This document shows, one piece after another, positions 32,101 to 47,882 of a stretch of 64,000 nt of DNA. Under the pieces are notes generated by a model. It saw nothing but the letters and a program-made list of their open reading frames with translations. It was not told the DNA's origin and did not search any database. Made by a program: the position numbers and the translations under genes. The stretch's first letter is position 1. Each line of letters starts with the position of its first letter. Source of the DNA: Halichondria panicea (taxonomy: Eukaryota; Porifera; Demospongiae; Suberitida; Halichondriidae); contig NC_087387.1 of assembly GCF_963675165.1 (NCBI RefSeq), positions 408,501 through 472,500 on the forward strand, read 5' to 3'.

Positions 32101-35100
32101 TGAAAGATGCTCAACTACCCCCCTGTTTAATTAAACAATGGCTCCGGAACTCATGTGTGTGTTGTGTGTGTGTGTGGGTAGGTACCGTCATCGTCCTTGT
32201 ACTGAGTGAAGAGCTCCTCCAATTCTTTCTCTTGCTCTATTGTCCACGTGACAGACATCTGTCGCAATTCCCTGAAACAATAGGAGAGCGAGTGATCACG
32301 ATCCAGTATAAAACGTACATGTATGCAGCAGAACATTATGTCAAGCACACACACACTTGCAGTGTTACTTACTTTTCCCTCTCGATGGTTCCATACCCCA
32401 CTGTCAGTTCGTGACAGTCCTGAGAGGTCTTCCAGAAGAGAAGCTCCACAAACATGAGCGGGTTCGTGGTTGTCATGGTAAAGAAACCGGACACTATGTA
32501 ACGGGCAAGCTTCTGTAGCTCCTGGACAACAAGTTGAAGAATGTATCTTGATAAGCATAGTTATATAAAGTATTCAAATTATTAAACGCATTCGGTTCTA
32601 CGTCACCATTCTGAGCTGTATGAATATTTAAAATACACTTGGTGGTTTCAACGAAAAATTTAATTACCCGCTAATTATAAATATGCGTTTTTTTGTGCAT
32701 ACTGAATGTACCTTGAATCTTGATGACGTAGGTTCTTCCATTATGCTCTGTAGTGTCCTGAAAATAGAGATCTGGTAAAGGAGAGGGGCCATCTTGAGTT
32801 GGATAGCTATCCTGTACAGCATCTTCACCACTGCATGGTTGACTGCCTCTGAGTTCTTGCGATACTCTTTGAGCACTAAGCAGTAGGAACGAACTATCTT
32901 GTTGTTGGCAAACCTGTGTGTGTGCGTGGGTGTGTGGGTGTGGTGTGTGGTGTGTGGGTGTGTGCATAGTGTATGGAAACAACGCTAGTTACAATACATT
33001 ACAGGTAGACAATTAAAGATAAGATATGAAGTGTTTTGGCAACTATCTTCGACTGCTCATAACTTTATGATAGTAGCTCTGAAGGAGCATAATTATGATT
33101 ATGATTTTATTGTACGAACCTTTCAATATAGTTTCTGACGCTAAATTCCATCTCAACGTTTGAAACCTCCGCTGCCCCACCCCCTTCCTCCTCCGCCCCC
33201 TCACTGTCGTCACCCTCGTCGTTACCAAGGAAACGACCGGCAGGCATCACTGCACACAGTAATAATGTAAAAACATAATAATCATGAATTACAATGTACC
33301 CACCAGCTGAAGGGTCGAGGAGTATATTTCTGATGAGCTCCATCTCCTCATCAACAGAAACACCATCAGATCCGAACACATCGTTAGGCCACACCTCCCT
33401 ACACACAAGAGGAGACGTGAAGGCTCAAATTATTACTGTACGTGTAACTAGCTATATATGTACGTATGTCTATCCTATACACTGTCCCACCTTGAAGCCC
33501 TGACTAGAGCCACTGCTTCAGGATGTTGGGCGTCCACCAGGAGGCTCTTGACATGTCCCATAGCATACAGTCTAGTGTGTGTGTGCGTGTGGGTGGGTGG
33601 TGTGTGGGTGGTGTGTGTGTGTGCGTGGTGTGTGTGTGTGCGTGTGTGTGTGTGTGTGTGCCTGTGTGTGGGTGTGCGTGTGCCTGTGTGTGTGTGTGCG
33701 TGTACGTGTGTGTAGCATTATATTGAGTCTACAGGCCAGATGAGAATTTGTAAGAGATGGATATTCTAAAAGGACAAAATTTCCTAAGCAGAGCAATAAC
33801 AATGAACTCACTTTTGTTCCTCTATCGGTACATCACTGGCTGAGTCGAATGGGATGGGCGGGGCAGGAAGAGGCTCCACCCCCTCACACAGCTCACCCAC
33901 CCTCGCATCTATCCTCTCCCAAAGATCCACCAGCTGATTCTCAGAGAGCAGTTTGGGAGGACCTGTATAATCATAATTATAGAGGGAGGCTACAAACTGA
34001 GGGGGCTGTGTGTAGAGGGAGGCTACAAACTGAGGAGGCTGTGTGTAGAGGGAGGCTACAAACTGAAGGGGGATGCAGATAGAGGGAGGCTACAACCTGA
34101 AGGGGCTGTACGTAGAGGGAGGCTACAAACTGAGGCTATACAGCACACATAACGTACCTTTTTTCTTGCCTTTTCCTTTCTTCTTTGATCGCTTCTTTGC
34201 CCTGACAACCAAGTGCTTGTTCTCAGAGCAGTATCGCTCCATCATTCGTACGTACACGTGTGTGCACTCAACCATGTCTCGTAGCGAGGCTGTTGGCTGA
34301 AAAACCTCATAAAAGTTTCGCAAAAGAGTCACAAAAATATCTCTGTATTCAGGATGGTAGAAGACGTTGCTTTGCATCACTTTGCTGTTTTCTTGCTCTG
34401 TTTTTGAGAGAGACATTTCTTGAATGTAGAAAAGCAATTCTTTGTATGCTTGAACTGCAAAATGAAGCCTGCAGACAGGGCAGAGATTATCGTACATGTA
34501 TGTACTAACTTTACTGTATACTCAAATCATTTTTCACGTGTACTTGAATATCTAAAACTATTCCACTGCATACCGTGAACCGTTTAACACAGTATTGTAC
34601 AGTACTGTATTTACTGTACATGTACTGACTGTACTGAACGAACCTCTGAGCCCACTGACGTGCATCCACGTGTGACTTCTTCTCGACCACCATACTCTCA
34701 AAATAGTTGGCCAACAACTGAATGATGTAATGCAGAGTGCTTAATTGCAGGGTCTCCCCCACGATGTCCACTCTGAAGTCATGGAGACGACTGAACTCCA
34801 TAAAGAAGCGCAAACACCACAAGTAGTAGGTCTCGTCATTGTCCATAGCTCGCTGATGCATGATGTTGTCCTGCACAAAACACCATGAGGAATGATGTCA
34901 TAATGACCACTTTAAGCTTTAAAAAGGACACAAAAATGGGCACTCAAAGTTTGTAAAACCATCCTAGAATAGGGCCTGAGAGAATGCTATGCCTCCTTGC
35001 TTGTACACAATTAATACACGTCAGTCATGACCACAGGCAGTTTTAATGCACAGTAATAGTAATATAAGTCCCTACATATAATGTAGAAGACACAATAATC

Positions 35101-37402
35101 ATTTGTATCTACCAAGCTGCAACTTAATTGTTTCAAAATTGGGCACTTTAGCCTCTATATCCTGCATGTACAGTACTAGTGCCCCTCACCTTGACCACCT
35201 TCATGAGAGGGTTGTAACAGCACTCCAAGAACTGGACACAGATGTTCTTGAGGACTGTACGAATACTGTACGTGGACCTCCTCTCGTCTGGTAGGTCTTT
35301 GGTGCGTCGCCGTTGCTTCGGGGTACGACGAGGTCTCTTCTCTGTGTCGTAGGAGTGGTCGTTCACACCTGCCAGCCTCCGATGATAGACTCTGTTTCCT
35401 CCTGAGATGCTCTTCTGGTTCTTGACGACAAACGTACCACCAAAGGAAGGATGTCTTGAGCCGCAGAGACGTTGGGACTTATGCCTCCGAGCACGCTCAT
35501 TGGCCAGGGCCTCGTCAACAAGTCTAAGAGAAGACGATAATTATGACACAAACAATTTAACAGTGACATGCTTAATTCAAACTGGTGGCAATTTTAATCC
35601 TCAATTCAATACATAAATTTGCTTCTTTTATAGCCTAAAAAGTGATTATTTTTGTATCGGTGGTAAAGAGCAGTTATTCTACTGATACTCACTCTTCATC
35701 TTTTTTTAGCTCAGAAGATGACCGTCCTTTTCCTGTCTTCGCCAGCGTTTCGGAGGACTATAAGAGAATCATGTGATGGTCACATGACACACTCTCGTAC
35801 ACACATACGTACCTGCTCTCTCATCATCAGGAACATTATCTCCAGCACATGCATACACCACTGGGACTGCACGGAGTGAAAAAAAATCTTGAAAAAAGTG
35901 TTTGGCAAATCACGAATCGCTCAGCAGCCTCTACCAACTGCGATATAAAAGCCAGCCAATTAAGTACCCAAATGTATAAGTTTTGTGCAATACAACCCTC
36001 AACAAAGGCTACCCTCTGCATCTCTCTGACTACTAGTACCTCAGTTTGGTTGCTGCCCAAGAAGAGAAGCAGCTCATCTATGCCATTGATGTGAAGGTTC
36101 CAGATGATCTGGTCATGCACGCTCACGTCATCATCAGTACGCTGAGGGAAATAAAGGGAATCAACATAATTATGTAACATTGTAAACAAAACTGAGGAGT
36201 AAGAGTTATGCCACAGCAAAGGAACATGGAGCCAATGAATTGACGATTGTTAATAGTTAATCATCTCTATCTATCCTACCTTTTCTTCTTGAACCTCCGG
36301 GTTGATGTGCAATATGTTCCTAATGAGGAGGAGTATCCTCTCTATAACTATGATGTCATCATCATCTCGATCCTCCCACTCCTGCAGGGAAACAGTAAAA
36401 CAAAAAGCAAAAACTTCCAATTAACGCATGCTTTATATTGAGATGAAGTACATTGTTCTTTTTTCTTTACGACTGCTGTTACTATCAACACTAACGAGGT
36501 CTGAAGTCAGGATGCAAACAACTACTTTTCATGGCACAAACAAATCTGAATCAACTGCTTACGAATATTTTTACGCTACTAACAGGATTTGAACTCTTAA
36601 CCTTCCGATGTTCAACCAATTGCTTTACCCACTGGCCCAACAACTCACTTGACACTCCACCACTAAAGCACTAATCAAGGCACATGGAAGGAGGGTTACA
36701 TATGTAGCTCACTTTCTGGCAGAGGTCAGCCAGGACTGTTCCCAGAGTGTTCATCACATCCTCCTGTGTAAAGCTCTCCTTGTACTCACGCAGATATCTG
36801 TGTGCATGGGAGCACACAACAACATCATTCACTGATTGTACTATATCAGTAAACAAAGTACTGCCTGTAATGTTCGCCAGGGATAAGACATTGGATTAAT
36901 GGAACTAAAGTTATGGCTGTTAAATCAATATTTAACAATTTTATGATTTTCTGAAAGCCATGGCTCTTCTCAGAGAATACAACTACCTCTATCTCTGGGT
37001 TATCGGTGATTTAAACACACCATTAGATAGACATTACAAAGGGCTACAAAATGCATTTATAATTGTGCTGGTACTCTATCGAAACTCAAGTTATGACGAC
37101 TTGGAGATTGGATCAACGGTACATCATTTAAAAGGTATTTTGCTCATAACGTACACAGTATAATTATAGTACCTGTTAGTAGCTACATGTGGAATGACTA
37201 AATACACAAGAAGTAGGATAATGTTACCTGTTCACTTCCAGGAAGCACTTCATGAGGTCTGACTCCTTGTTCTTGGGGTAGGCACCTCCAAAACACAAAT
37301 AGGCCGGCTGAGTGAGATTGACAAGGAGACGGATGACATCGTTACGAAGAAGTGGATTGTCAGAGGAGGTAACCAAGATTGGAAGAAGATCCTACAACAA
37401 AC

Positions 37403-37463
<61 letters not shown>

Positions 37464-37937
37464 ATATCATACACACCCACAGCTGTATACTTTTCAATTA
37501 AAGTGACCCCTGTAATATTAACATTCTTTTTTCCTTTAGAGTTAGAGCATCAATAATCCGCTTGCAAGATGTAATTTGTATATACCCAAGTAAAATAAAG
37601 TACGAGTATACCTTCTGTAGGATTCCGGCTTGGCCAAGTTGTCTCCTTATTTCACAGCGGCTATCGTCGCTACGCAGTGCTCGAATGAGATCCTTCACAC
37701 AAGCTGTGAAATAGTGTGTGCACCAGTAATGTATATTGAGGTCGGGCTGTGCAGCGGTACGCGGTACGTACGTGCCATTGACATGTCACGTCATACTTCG
37801 AATATCTAGGGTAGTACAGACTAGAAAAATGCTCAGACTACTAGCTTACCAAGACATTCGTCTCCTCTGAAATAGCTCGCCCCATCATGTGTGCCTAAAC
37901 CAGCATAGGTAGCCAATAGCTCTGAAGATTCTGCCAT
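29157..37937 (-). CDS. TIMELESS: TIMELESS (replication fork protection)
   Basis: TIMELESS works with TIPIN at replication forks in S-phase checkpoint signalling and sister chromatid cohesion. Twenty-three exons: 37850-37937, 37612-37703, 37228-37391, 36713-36797, 36280-36381, 36040-36141, 35813-35866, 35693-35757, 35190-35523, 34644-34870, 34158-34468, 33812-33962, 33491-33571, 33304-33398, 33120-33249, 32712-32913, 32373-32521, 32186-32271, 31122-31261, 30840-30990, 30517-30729, 30196-30341, 29157-29987. They give 1332 residues (human about 1208); phases agree throughout. Markers: CVKDLIRALRSDDSR, LLVNLTQPAYLCFGG, DDDIIVIERILLLIRNILHI, FGGTFVVKNQKSIS, NDETYYLWCLRFFMEFSRLH, VVKMLYRIAIQLKMAPLLYQ, TTNPLMFVELLFWKTSQD, YWRIPSTMSPQELEKAAKSL. 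The C-terminal exon is acidic, Ser-rich and longer than in human. Several donors are GTT-type. Confidence 0.94.
31355..32145. repeat. fold-back repeat family, two units in a TIMELESS intron
   Basis: Two tandem units in the intron between exons 18 and 19. Each has TTGAATTCCGT or TCGAATTCCGTTGATCCAAT, CTGAAAG...TAGAAA, CATTTGAAAG and ACCATGGATTATAGCCCATG strings. The plus ORF at 31893-32414 is repeat-derived. Confidence 0.85.
33978..34135. repeat. minisatellite, about 36-bp unit
   Basis: About four and a half copies of AGAGGGAGGCTACAAACTGA followed by GG(G)GGCTGTGTGT, in the TIMELESS intron between exons 11 and 12. Confidence 0.88.
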
Positions 37938-38117
37938 TTTGTTACAGCTGCCTTCCCGCCAAGTCACCACTATGAGCACGTGACATTTGATAACAATTTG
38001 TGGGTGTGGTTTGATGTGTGTCGTTTCTATGGTGACAGCCTGAATCGGGGTGAGTCGTTTCTATGGGGACGATACATAATTCCATTTAGTGCCCACCAAA
38101 ACAAAGACTCTGATGCT
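37938..38117. promoter_or_regulatory. divergent promoter TIMELESS / SPMIP11-like
   Basis: 180 bp between the opposed start codons of TIMELESS and the axonemal gene; no TATA box is evident. Inferred from geometry only. Confidence 0.45.
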
Positions 38118-38718
38118 ATGGCTTTCTTCAATTTGACACAGCTAGGAGCTCAAGATCCATTCAAAACGGCCAGCTCGTCCAACTCTCTGTCTCCAGAAGC
38201 TGCGCATGCCCAGATAACTCAGAAAAAGCCGATAACAACTGAAGCCCAGGCCTCAGGCTCAACTTCTCCATCCACCACTGGCGAAGAGAGACCAGAGAAA
38301 AGTGAGTTAGAAGTTGTATAGCACTTCAATATCTACTGTACATGTCTTCTTAATTATGTACACAGTAACAAGCCACTCTGAGATGTACTCCACGGCCAAG
38401 GCAAGTTCTTGTCATGAAGGTTCTCACAGTAAATACACTGAGCGCTTGAGGAAACATCAGAGGAATCCGAAAGATCCATCAGAGATGTATAGTCGTCCCC
38501 TCACTACCTCACAGATGTATGGCTGGTGGATGAGCGAGGGAGAGCCTCTGAAACAAGAGTGGACACAAGGGGAGAGGAGGGTCTACGTCAACAGTGAAAT
38601 GACAAGGTTTGTGTATTTAACATTTGCATACTTTCATAGTAATACATGTTTGAAATTTACTCTTTGCAGATTCGTGAATGAGATGAGTCTAACAAACAAA
38701 GACTTTAGCCTCTACTAA
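38118..38718 (+). CDS. SPMIP11: SPMIP11/TEX49-like microtubule inner protein
   Basis: Small protein of 157 residues from three exons (38118-38301, 38366-38606, 38670-38718). It starts MAFFNLTQLGAQDPF, has a Ser/Thr/Gln-rich N-terminal half, a Tyr/Arg-rich middle (SEMYSTAKAS, SKYTERLRKHQRNPKDPSEM, RPLTTSQMYGWWMSEG) and ends SEMTRFVNEMSLTNKDFSLY. The MAFF start and the terminal MTRF...L.N..FSLY block match vertebrate TEX49/SPMIP11 as I remember it, a protein of sperm axonemal doublets. This predicts a role in flagella or cilia; sponge choanocytes and sperm are both flagellated. The middle of the family is poorly conserved, so the call rests mainly on the two termini and on size. All phases fit. 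Confidence 0.62.
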
Positions 38719-38880
38719 GACATAATACTTAGTAAACTCTTGAAAAGAATTGGTCTTTTCATGCTTTCAATTATAAACATTATTTTTTTGTCTTGCAATT
38801 ATAATTATACATGTACGTACAAATGTATACATTTACAATGTTGTCACACACGAAAATATAAGAAAAGTCAAATCTGTCTC

Positions 38881-43480
<4,600 letters not shown>

Positions 43481-43615
43481 CTTTGCAAAATAAAGGGAGG
43501 CGGGGCTGGGTACAAGATACGCCCACTTTCAGCAAAATTGCTGACTTGGCAAGACTCACATGACCCTCCACGTGGTGTAGAAAGAAGTGTAGCTTTATAA
43601 CTGGTTTTCTGCAGA
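43481..43615. promoter_or_regulatory. divergent promoter XYLB / CCT5
   Basis: 135 bp between the opposed start codons. It should contain both transcription starts. No TATA box or other motif is clear. Confidence 0.45.
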
Positions 43616-44420
43616 ATGAGTGGGACTCCAGCCATTGCGTTCGACGAATTTGGTCGTCCATTTATCATCATACGAGACCAGAGCACCAAGAGGCGTCTTC
43701 ATGGCATAGAAGCACACAAGGTACTCTTCCTACTGCTAGTGTATGTACACACACACACACCCCTCCCCTCTCAAATGTTCCCAAGCATAATTATAGCTAG
43801 CCCTCCCCGGCCCCACCTTATATATATATTTTAGAAAGCAGTAACTAAATTTGATGCATCCTACATCTATGAATTTTCACTTAAAATTATCAAATCACCC
43901 CCACCGGCACCGTCTTACACCATTAACTCTTTTCCCACAGACTCATATCCTAGCGGCACGTGCTGTGGCCCAGACCCTCCGTACCTCACTGGGTCCTCGT
44001 GGCATGGACAAGATGTTGGTGAGTCCTGATGGGGAGATCACTATCTCTAATGACGGTGCCACCATCTTGAACAAAATGGACGTTCAACATCAGATAGCCA
44101 GGCTCATGGTAGAACTGTCCAAGAGCCAGGACGACGAAGTTGGAGATGGTACCACGGGCGTAGTTGGTGAGTCGGCGTTTGCACGTTGACTATATACAGT
44201 TAGCTAGCTATGGGAGGAGGCTTTGATTCGAGACATCGACACTGCCTAGTCCTACGCAATTATACTCTACATTTTTAGCGTACAGTTACAGATTCTGTTT
44301 GGCGTGTGATGAATTCGTTTTATCTGACACCTCTTGTTTGAGCGCAGTCAATGAGCAAAATTTAACCTCTGATGCCAAATCAAGACTTAGTCAGAATAAT
44401 AGAGGATCCCCTTTGATGTT

Positions 44421-44460
<40 letters not shown>

Positions 44461-45273
44461 ACACTAGTACTTGCTGGAGCTCTATTAGAGCAGGCCGAGC
44501 AACTTCTGGACAAGGGTATTCACCCGATACGTATCGCCGACGGTTACGAGCTGGCGTCCAAGATTGCCATAGATCGACTTTCAGAGATCTGCGAAGCTTT
44601 CCCAGTGGATGCTGTTGACAAGGAACCTCTCATCCAAACAGCAATGACTTCTCTGGGCTCTAAGATGTTAGCATATACATGTGTATGCTTATTCGTGTAC
44701 TCGAAAATACTGTTACAGTAGAATAATTAATTCGGGTAGATGCTTTCTACATGTAGTAGGCACTTGGCAATCGGTATCAAATTAAGATTTTTAATAATTT
44801 TTGTATCAACTGATATTAAAGTTGATTTTTTGACACACACAGTATCAACCGGTGTCAGCGTCAGATGGCTGAGATTGCTGTTGAGGCAATATTGGCCGTT
44901 GCAGATCTCGAGAGAAAAGACGTAGACTTTGAGCTAATCAAGATGGAGGGCAAGGTTGGTGGTAAGCTAGAGGACACAATGCTTGTGAGGGGTGTGGTCA
45001 TCGACAAGGACTTCAGTCACTCACAGATGCCCAAGGTGAGGAAATTTTGTTCTTAACCGTACGGTAGAATTTCCTGTTGTTAGAAAATGAAAGGCTGTAG
45101 ACTGAATGTTGTGATTGATCTGGGATCTGTAAAATGATGTGATAGACTTCTGTTATATAGAACTACAGAATCAATATAATTATTCATTACATGGGTACAC
45201 ACACTACACCCACACCACCACACACACACACCACACACACACTACACCCACACCACCACACACCACACACACA

Positions 45274-45336
<63 letters not shown>

Positions 45337-47343
45337 CAGCTCATTCGAAATGCCAAAATTGCCATCCTGACTTGTCCATTTGAGCCTCCCAAACCCAAGA
45401 CAAAGTACGGCCTCCATGTGTCCTCTGTGGAGGACTACCAGAAGCTCAGGACGTACGAGAAGGAGAAGTTTGCAGAGATGGTCCAACAGGTACAAGAGTC
45501 AACCTCACTGTAATTGTAGTGTACAATAGCTAGTTTTTAATTGCTTTGTTCAGACTTGCCTTACTTGTCTAATACTCACTGCATATAACACACTGCGTAC
45601 ACTATTGCCAGAAATTTACAGAATTTGAGCATTTAATGGACTTCTTGTTTTTGCACTGTTTTTTTTTTACTGCTTCGTTTTTTTTTTTCGTGCTGTTGTA
45701 GGTAAAGGCAACTGGAGCTAATCTAGCCATCTGTCAGTGGGGCTTTGATGACGAGGCCAACCATCTTCTATTGACCAATGAGCTTCCAGCCGTCAGGTGG
45801 GTGGGCGGACCCGAGATCGAACTCATTGCCATAGCAACTGGAGGTCGTATTGTACCTCGATTCTCCGAATTGACGGCCGAGAAATTAGGAACAGCTGGTA
45901 TTGTTAAAGAGCTCAATTTCGGCACTACTAAAGATCACATGCTCGTGATTGAAGAATGTAAGAACTCAAGAGCTGTCACCATCTTTGTTCGTGGTGGAAA
46001 CAAAATGGTAAGATTAAGCCACTTTCATCATCAATCTTCTGCAAATCCTATAAATTGATGCCCCAGGCACTGTATACTATAATAAGACTAGGCTGGCTTA
46101 AAAACTGGGTTGCAATACATGAATATGGCCATGACTTTTTTGCAATAAATTATCTGTGAACTTTCATGTACATTTTAGTTTTCACGTATTCAAGTAAAGG
46201 TTTATCACTCATCGCAGATCATTGAGGAGGCTAAGAGGAGCCTCCATGATGCTCTGTGTGTGATCAGAAACCTGGTCAAGGACAATCACATTGTGTACGG
46301 AGGAGGTGCGGCCGAGATAGCCTGTGCCCTCGACGTTGCCAAGGAGGCTGACAAGGTGTGTGGTGGGTGGGGAGTGTGTGTGTGGGTGGTTCGCTTGTGT
46401 CGATAGTGTCTTGATGATGTGAGATGTGATGCAAAATTGTAATAATAAAAAAAATTATTATTATTTATTTTTTATCACATTCTACCCCCCCCCCCCCCCA
46501 CACACACACACACCAGATCTCCACCATAGAGCAGTACGCTATGAGAGCATTTGCCGACTCCCTAGAAGCCATACCAATGGCTCTGGCCGAGAACTCCGGC
46601 CTCAACCCCATCGAAACTGTCGCTAATGTCAAAGCTCAGCAGGTGGCCGAGAAAAACCCTGCACTGGGTATTGACTGTCTGGGTGCTGGAACCAATGGTG
46701 GGTGTGGTCTCGTAGCTATGGCTATAATAATGCCTGCTTTAATAAATAGTTCGGGGACTCCTTTCAGCTGCCATAACTTGAATTCCGTGGATCTAATGTC
46801 AAATTTTTTATGATTTTCTGAAAGCTTATAAAAAGAATTTTAAAGAGGTGTGATAAAATTTCATATTTGAGAGATAAAAGTATTTGCCAATTTGGCGATA
46901 CCATGGATTATAGCCCATGGTCCAAAGCTGAAAAATAACGAATTAGGACTCCGACAAATATTGGATTGAAACACATCATTTGAAAAGTCTTTTCCTAAGC
47001 TTTCAGAAAATCATAAAAATTTTGATATTGGATCAACGGTACTAAAGTTATGGCTGTTTAAAGATGTTCAACCCCCCCCCCCCCTCTCGTTTAATGGAAG
47101 AGATTCTGTATAATTATGTTTGTACAGTGTTAGTGTGTTCTGATGAATTCCCTGCTAACAGAGTTGATGCAGTATTATTGCTATCCTAAGAGTAGTACTT
47201 TATATTGTTTGCCCTCCACAGATATGAAGACCCAGCATGTAGTGGAGACTCTGCTAGCCAAGAAACAGCAGATCAGCCTGGCCACTCAACTTGTCAAGAT
47301 GATCCTGAAGATCGATGACATTAGATCTCCTGGAGAGTATTAG
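43616..47343 (+). CDS. CCT5: T-complex protein 1 subunit epsilon (CCT5)
   Basis: One of the eight subunits of the cytosolic TRiC/CCT chaperonin that folds actin, tubulin and WD40 proteins using ATP. Nine exons: 43616-43720, 43941-44166, 44468-44666, 44843-45035, 45340-45489, 45702-46007, 46218-46355, 46517-46697, 47222-47343. They give 539 residues (human about 541), with phases consistent. Markers: [55 protein letters not shown], the ATP-site motif [109 protein letters not shown] and the end [15 protein letters not shown]. Exons 3, 5 and 8 follow CA-repeat acceptors. The last 40 or so coding bases are copied again at 52195-52250. Confidence 0.96.
45185..45334. repeat. CA-rich tract before CCT5 exon 5
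   Basis: CACACCACA-type imperfect repeat grading into pure (CA)n and ending in ACCTCAG, the acceptor of exon 5. Confidence 0.92.
46737..47090. repeat. fold-back repeat unit in CCT5 intron 8
   Basis: Carries GTTCGGGGACTCCTTTCAGC, CATAACTTGAATTCCGTGGA, CTGAAAGCTTATAAAAAG, GATACCATGGATTATAGCCC, TCATTTGAAAAGTC and CTAAGCTTTCAGAAAATCAT. It ends in a C-rich run. Confidence 0.85.
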
Positions 47344-47882
47344 ACTATGTGACTACACTATTATTATTGATGTGCTGCATTATACATGTCATGCAACTCT
47401 TTATTATGCCTTAATTATCATGATTGTCTTATTAGTGAGAATTTATTATTGTCTTCAAAAATGTATTTGGACAATAATTATGAGCCTAAAGAAGACCTTT
47501 CTAATCCGCCGCCGCGGTGTTAGTGGAGGTTAACAGGTAATGATCATCAGTGCAGTAAACTGATCATGATCCAAGAAGTCATGCGCAGGCATTGCCATTG
47601 TGTAATGGGGCGTATCATGTACAAGGGTCAAGCTGCTACATGTACTTTATGTACCTCTACGTATATATATATATCTATGCATGTACCTTCGTTGTGTACT
47701 GGAAAGCACTTCTCATTGTAGCCTAGGTAAGGCTTACAATTAGCTACAGAGCTCTAGCTTATGTACACAAGCTAAATTAGCCATCATTTACACTAATTAA
47801 TCTCAGGTTCAAACCTGTATTTAAGCTACAAGTACATGTTTTTAATACACATAATATTATATTCCTCAGATTTGAATTAACG
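47344..47882. promoter_or_regulatory. CCT5 3' flank and TRIM-A upstream region
   Basis: About 540 bp. Parts (for example TACTGGAAAGCACTTCTCA and CAGAGCTCTAG) recur upstream of the second intact TRIM gene near 52505-52570, so this upstream region was duplicated together with the gene. A CAG at 47868-47870 shortly before the ATG could be a 5' UTR splice acceptor; this is not provable here. Confidence 0.4.

Noticed and set aside
33043-33300. Arg-rich minus ORF near TIMELESS exon 15
   Set aside because: Out of frame with the acidic TIMELESS segment (GNDEGDDSEGAEEEGG), which continues correctly into both neighbouring exons.
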